Assembly: GCA_900239685.1 (NCBI GenBank)
Contig: OENT01000542.1
Coordinates: 1 to 64,000 of the forward strand
Reading direction: 5' to 3'
Length of the DNA stretch: 64,000 nt
Origin: Rotaria macrura
Lineage: Eukaryota; Rotifera; Eurotatoria; Philodinida; Philodinidae
In this document: positions 59,801 through 64,000 of the stretch, one piece after another
Position numbering within the stretch: position 1 is the first letter of the stretch
Layout of the letters: the number at the start of each line of letters is the position of its first letter
The notes under the pieces: generated by a model
Database searches by the model: none
What the model was told of the DNA's origin: nothing
Seen by the model: only the letters and a program-made list of their open reading frames with translations
Translations under genes and position numbers: made by a program

Positions 59801-62074
59801 TATCTCTTCGTTAAATAAATCATAGAACGAGCCTATGCAATGCATGATGTAAACTCGTAGATAGATGACGATCCTTATAGATGTGCACACTCATATTGAT
59901 GGGGTGATCATTAAGAAAAGAGTAAAAGCCAATCAAATTCGCTCGGTGGAATCGGATGGGGTCCCATAGAATAGATTGACCATAAAGGATAAGAGTATTT
60001 ATTCATAGAGGTTTCGCTATAATTGAAGTTCAATTTCAATAAGAACACGATCAAACGTATTAAAATTTGACTCATGCGGACTTTCAAGGGAAACATGTAT
60101 TGCTATCTCACCATATTCTGTTTCTCTTCTTTTCTATATTCTTACTATTCAGGCACTTTGTGTTCGTTGACATAGACTGATTTAATGCTTTATCGACCTA
60201 TTTATTTTATTTTCTTTCTCTTTCCTTGATTAAAGTTTTCTTTCTGCCTGCACCTTCTATCATCTCTTTGATCACAGTGACACAAAATAATAAAGACTAT
60301 TGTATTTACTATATGAATCTTTAAAAAAAACGTATTTTTTACGGTGACATTTTTCTTGATGAAGAATGCACATTGCTAGAGAATTTTTAATAACAGCCAT
60401 AACCAGCTTTCTTTATTCTAGCAGAAACTGTGGCCGAAATTCATATAGTTAGTATTCAACGAAAGTTTTCGCATAGATGTGAAGATGAGTTGAAATTGAA
60501 ATTTTTAGTCTCTTTTTCCTGATCGATATCTGTCACCTGAAATTCCATGTTGGATTAGTCTTGGATATTGACCTAAATCTCAAAATGGCTACAAAAAGAA
60601 CCGTTAAAAATTGCACATAAATTTCTTGACATCTCATAAAAAATGAGAAAAGCCTCATTGCTAGACTTTCATTCTGTCAGTACAGAAAAATTCGATTGCT
60701 GGAATTTCTAGCTACAAGAATTAAGTATTCTCTGTGAGGAGAGTAATCAAATTTTCATGTATTTTCAGAACATTTGTGTTCTTCTTTCAACACTCTTTTC
60801 CAATCTTCTTTGAGATTTTACTTAGTATCATAAAGACACGTCTGAAATTAAGTTCTAGGTGGCAGGTAGCAGTCGGAAAAACAACTTGAGCAATGTCGAT
60901 TTTAAGTTAATCTCGCATCAATATTGAATCGATTAAGTTATGTTCCACAAATTCCGAGTAGAATTTCGAATAGGATGACAAAAGAACTGGTTATAGTTAA
61001 TGACAAAAAAAGTTGCACACAATAAACATTTTTCATCAACATAGTTGTTTTGCTTTAATGGCATGCGCTACATATTTGTGCCTATGTCTTTCAGTAAGAC
61101 AACAGCATATATAAATATTATAGACAATGGAGATAATCGAATTAGAAATACTTCTTTAAAATTTGATGATGAAGATTAATATCCATTTATGATATTGCAA
61201 AGAAAAATGCTCGAATAAATTTAATGAATGATGAAGCATTAATGATATAGTTATATTAATAATATAAGGACACATTAGTAGTAATGTGTAAGAATGAAAG
61301 AAAGAACACGATCAATATTTATGATTAAGTTGATGAAGTCTACTAGTTGTTAGATGTGTTTAAATAATGTGAAATAAAAAGTCTCGGAAGGAAAAATACT
61401 TTCAATCCTATTGATTGTAAAGTACTGTTCTATTTTGTCGATAAAACAGATTCGAATTAAATATTAAGGTGTGAGTGTATGAAAATGAAAATATGTGTAG
61501 TTTAGGAACAATGGAGAGACACTGAATTGGTTCGTAGAAAATGAAAATTCTATCAACTATTGGGCTACACAATTAACATAAATATCTTTTCATTGTGGAG
61601 CAAAAGATTTCAATTGTTTTTTTATAGTTTAGTTTTTAAGTTTGATAATGACTTACCTTTTAAATTTGAATAGATATCTAACAGAGATGATCAACTTCAC
61701 TATGTAACACAATAATTCACGCGAGGAAAACTTTCAACTTCAAGTTATCATAGTCACTTTCTGCTTTCTGATGTTATTTTCAATTACTTAGTGTTGAATT
61801 CAATCGATTCCACCATATTTACTCGATGGTGAGATAGGCATAATTATATGTGCTGATTTCTCTATATTTTCATTCTGGTCGATGTTAATCTCTGTAGTTT
61901 ATTCTTTCTAGAAATGATACTTATATCATAGAATCCTTAGGTAAATACATATTTGATTCGTATTGTTTTTTTTGTGACACCTGATACAAATACATACACG
62001 TTGAGGTTTATTTTTGTTAAGCATCACTTTTTACCTTGATTTAGTTAAAATTGCCAACTCAAAACAATACACGA
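56883..62074. other. Gene-poor region of about 5.2 kb
   Basis: AT-rich. The longest plus-strand frame (59349-59696) has a hydrophobic stretch but no recognised family and no splice context. I see no supported gene. Confidence 0.4.
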
Positions 62075-62772
62075 ATGGTAGCGTACTTTTGGTTGTATAT
62101 TTTCAGTTGTACTCTAATGACGGTTGTTATTTGTGATTATGAATATATTAAAGGTATGATAATTAAATAGAAATGATACTCAATTGAAGATGTCTTTTTT
62201 CCGTAAGAGATGAGTTTTAAATTTTGGCTCCATATCGGCGTTGAAGAATGCTATCATGAATTATTAGAGAAAGGTTCACGATTATTTTTTATGTATGAAA
62301 TTTTAAATTTTGATCAACGCGAAGAAAAAGTTATGGCTTATTTTCGAAATGCTAATAATGGAAGTATATTTACTGTGTCACTAGCTCATCAACATGGTCG
62401 ACTTGAACATACTACCAATGAAACTAGTAAGAGTTAAATTATAATATACTCATTTGTTTCGTCAACTTTTATCTCAGCTTTTATTATTAAATATACCTTA
62501 ATGTCGGATGAGAAAGTTGAGAAAATATAATGAATTTCAGCATTTACAACAGGATAGGCTATTTTGGAATCGTTCTTCATATTTCAATCATGACTAGCGG
62601 TAAAAACAAATATGTTTCTAATGTCAATCATCAATTTTATATTCATCGAGCTCAACAGTTGATTGGCATGACGGCACGGCCAAGTGTGACGGAATTTCAT
62701 ATTTTTGAGATTGTACTCTATGTGACTTCTTTGTTATACAAGCAAACTTTTGTAAAATTTTATCACAAATAG
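62075..62772 (+). pseudogene. TMED/p24 (emp24/GP25L) family gene, C-terminal half decayed
   Basis: Exon 1 (62075-62153) encodes a signal peptide (MVAYFWLYIFSCTLMTVVIC). Exon 2 (62208-62426, after a 54-nt intron) encodes most of a GOLD domain: FKFWLHIGVEECYHEL (family FxLxAGxxECFYQ) and FFMYEILNFDQREEKVMAYF. Exon 3 (from 62478, after a 51-nt intron) gives a poor version of the CFDNxFSxMSDKVV block (YTLMSDEKVEKI) and then TAA (62528-62530). Beyond it another frame encodes what looks like the family's C-terminus: a helix and membrane segment FEIVLYVTSLLY, then KQTFVKFYHK (compare IQVYMLKSLF). The coiled-coil section cannot be read continuously. p24 proteins are COPI/COPII cargo receptors. I favour a pseudogene; an unresolved exon structure is the alternative. 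Confidence 0.6.
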
Positions 62773-64000
62773 GGCTTGCTTAGATCTATCACCAGCTAAA
62801 ATTTTATTCATTTCTCTTCAATCGCTGCCGAGTTATCCGAAAAATAGTAACAGTTACGGAATATGAACAAATTTAATGATTTTAGAGTGACTAGGAGTAA
62901 ATTATTTTTACACGAAAGAACGAAGAATTCAAATGAAGGTTGCATTCAAAAGTTGTTGAGCTTCTAACAACCTGCTGAAATATCAGGTTTTTTCTGGTCC
63001 ATCGTTGCTTCATCGAATAAAAAAACGTTAAAGTTCACCGGTTACGGAATTTCATATTTTCACTCATTTATACCGGGGAAGATTTCAAAACTTGCCATTT
63101 CAAATCACAAAGATAAAACTCGTCTTTTTCCTAATACATGAGTACCATGCAAGCAGTCTTGTCTTTACAGTATGTTCGTTTTATTCTTACAAGAAAATCT
63201 CATCAAATCCTCCGACAATCTTTCAGAGAAACATAAAATTTTATATAGTCAAATGAATGTACACCTTTTGGATGAAATTATTCGATAGATTATTATTGCA
63301 GCATGTATCGGGGAGGGGGGAAGGGGGCTGGAGTTTATATCCCTTCTCTTATAGTTCTCAACAAGTTTGATAAACTATGGATAGCGCACTTCCGATTTTC
63401 GAGACTGTCTCCCTCGCTTTTCATTTTTAAACCTTCCCTGTAGGAAAGCGTTTATCCATGACCTTGCCGATGAGTAAAAATTTTTCTAGAATACTTTGTT
63501 CGTCGTTTATAGATAATATGGTTGCTTCGTATATTTTACGATGCCTATTTGGTAGATGGAATTTGAAATATTAACTAGTATTACTTGATTGAAAAACAAG
63601 ATTATGGAAGCCATCTTGATAGTCGATCCGAAGTTAAGAAATACATTTTTTCTGCTAATGCATAAGCATCAAAGAACATTTTAACAATAAGTATTGAAAG
63701 ATGTCATGTTAATAGAGTTTTTATTGAATGTAGCCAAAGTTTGACTCATGTTGGGTCTAGTGTTATTTAAATGAGGACTGCTAGTACTCGCAGTTCAACC
63801 AGTATGATTACACAATAGACATGATCACTTGATAGTATTTTGTCTCGCTATGAAATTTATGAATGAAAAAATTCTCGTAAACTCTATTAATATGTTTGCA
63901 TGATCTGTTTGAACAAACGAATATATTCGTCTCCTTTGTAAGTTTTTATGTTCATTTAAGAACTTAGAATTTTTCTTTTAGCATTGATTGATATTTGTAT
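62773..64000. other. Terminal region, no gene recognised
   Basis: AT-rich apart from a G-rich run at 63310-63327. No gene or repeat identified before the window ends. Confidence 0.4.

Overview
This is a stretch of AT-rich animal nuclear DNA, most likely from a bdelloid rotifer (for example a Rotaria-like species). That identification is inference. It rests on intron-rich metazoan genes whose introns are mostly 47-71 nt, a Cys/His 'EHRQ'-type zinc-binding protein and a divergent rhodopsin-like receptor of kinds I associate with rotifer genomes, and two genes that look bacterial in origin. No rRNA, CRISPR, phage or bacterial operon is visible.

Layout. Positions 1-4200 are a graveyard of small non-autonomous transposons: a hAT-like terminus (to 235), a GAATTC-rich element (561-960), a tRNA-like Pol III sequence (1577-1650), and three MITE-like inverted-repeat elements (2811-3176, 3201-3474, 3939-4195). 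A cathepsin B gene (5229-6617, +) follows, then a foldback element (7518-8450) and a LIV-1-type ZIP metal transporter (9125-12684, -). After a gene-poor gap come a B-box-like zinc-binding protein (16322-17626, -), an intronless adenosylhomocysteinase-like gene with a mitochondrial-type N-terminus (20116-21660, +), a broken agmatine-deiminase-family pseudogene (24424-25398, +) and a secreted YHYH-domain protein (27963-29650, +).

The right-centre holds conserved housekeeping genes, all on the minus strand: PRC1/Ase1 (31970-36126), taxilin (38424-40336), LIN7 (42409-43080), IER3IP1 (43160-43538) and exocyst EXOC4/Sec8 (44647-52651). All five act in cytokinesis or membrane traffic, but that may be coincidence. 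IER3IP1 and LIN7 are only 79 bp apart in tandem, and LIN7 has a splice acceptor just before its start, which suggests a trans-spliced two-gene unit. The last 11 kb hold a rhodopsin-like GPCR with one in-frame stop (55821-56882, -) and a decayed TMED/p24 gene (62075-62772, +).

Exon joins were worked out by hand from splice sites, reading frame and remembered family alignments. Frames close across all joins in the intact genes. No database search was run.
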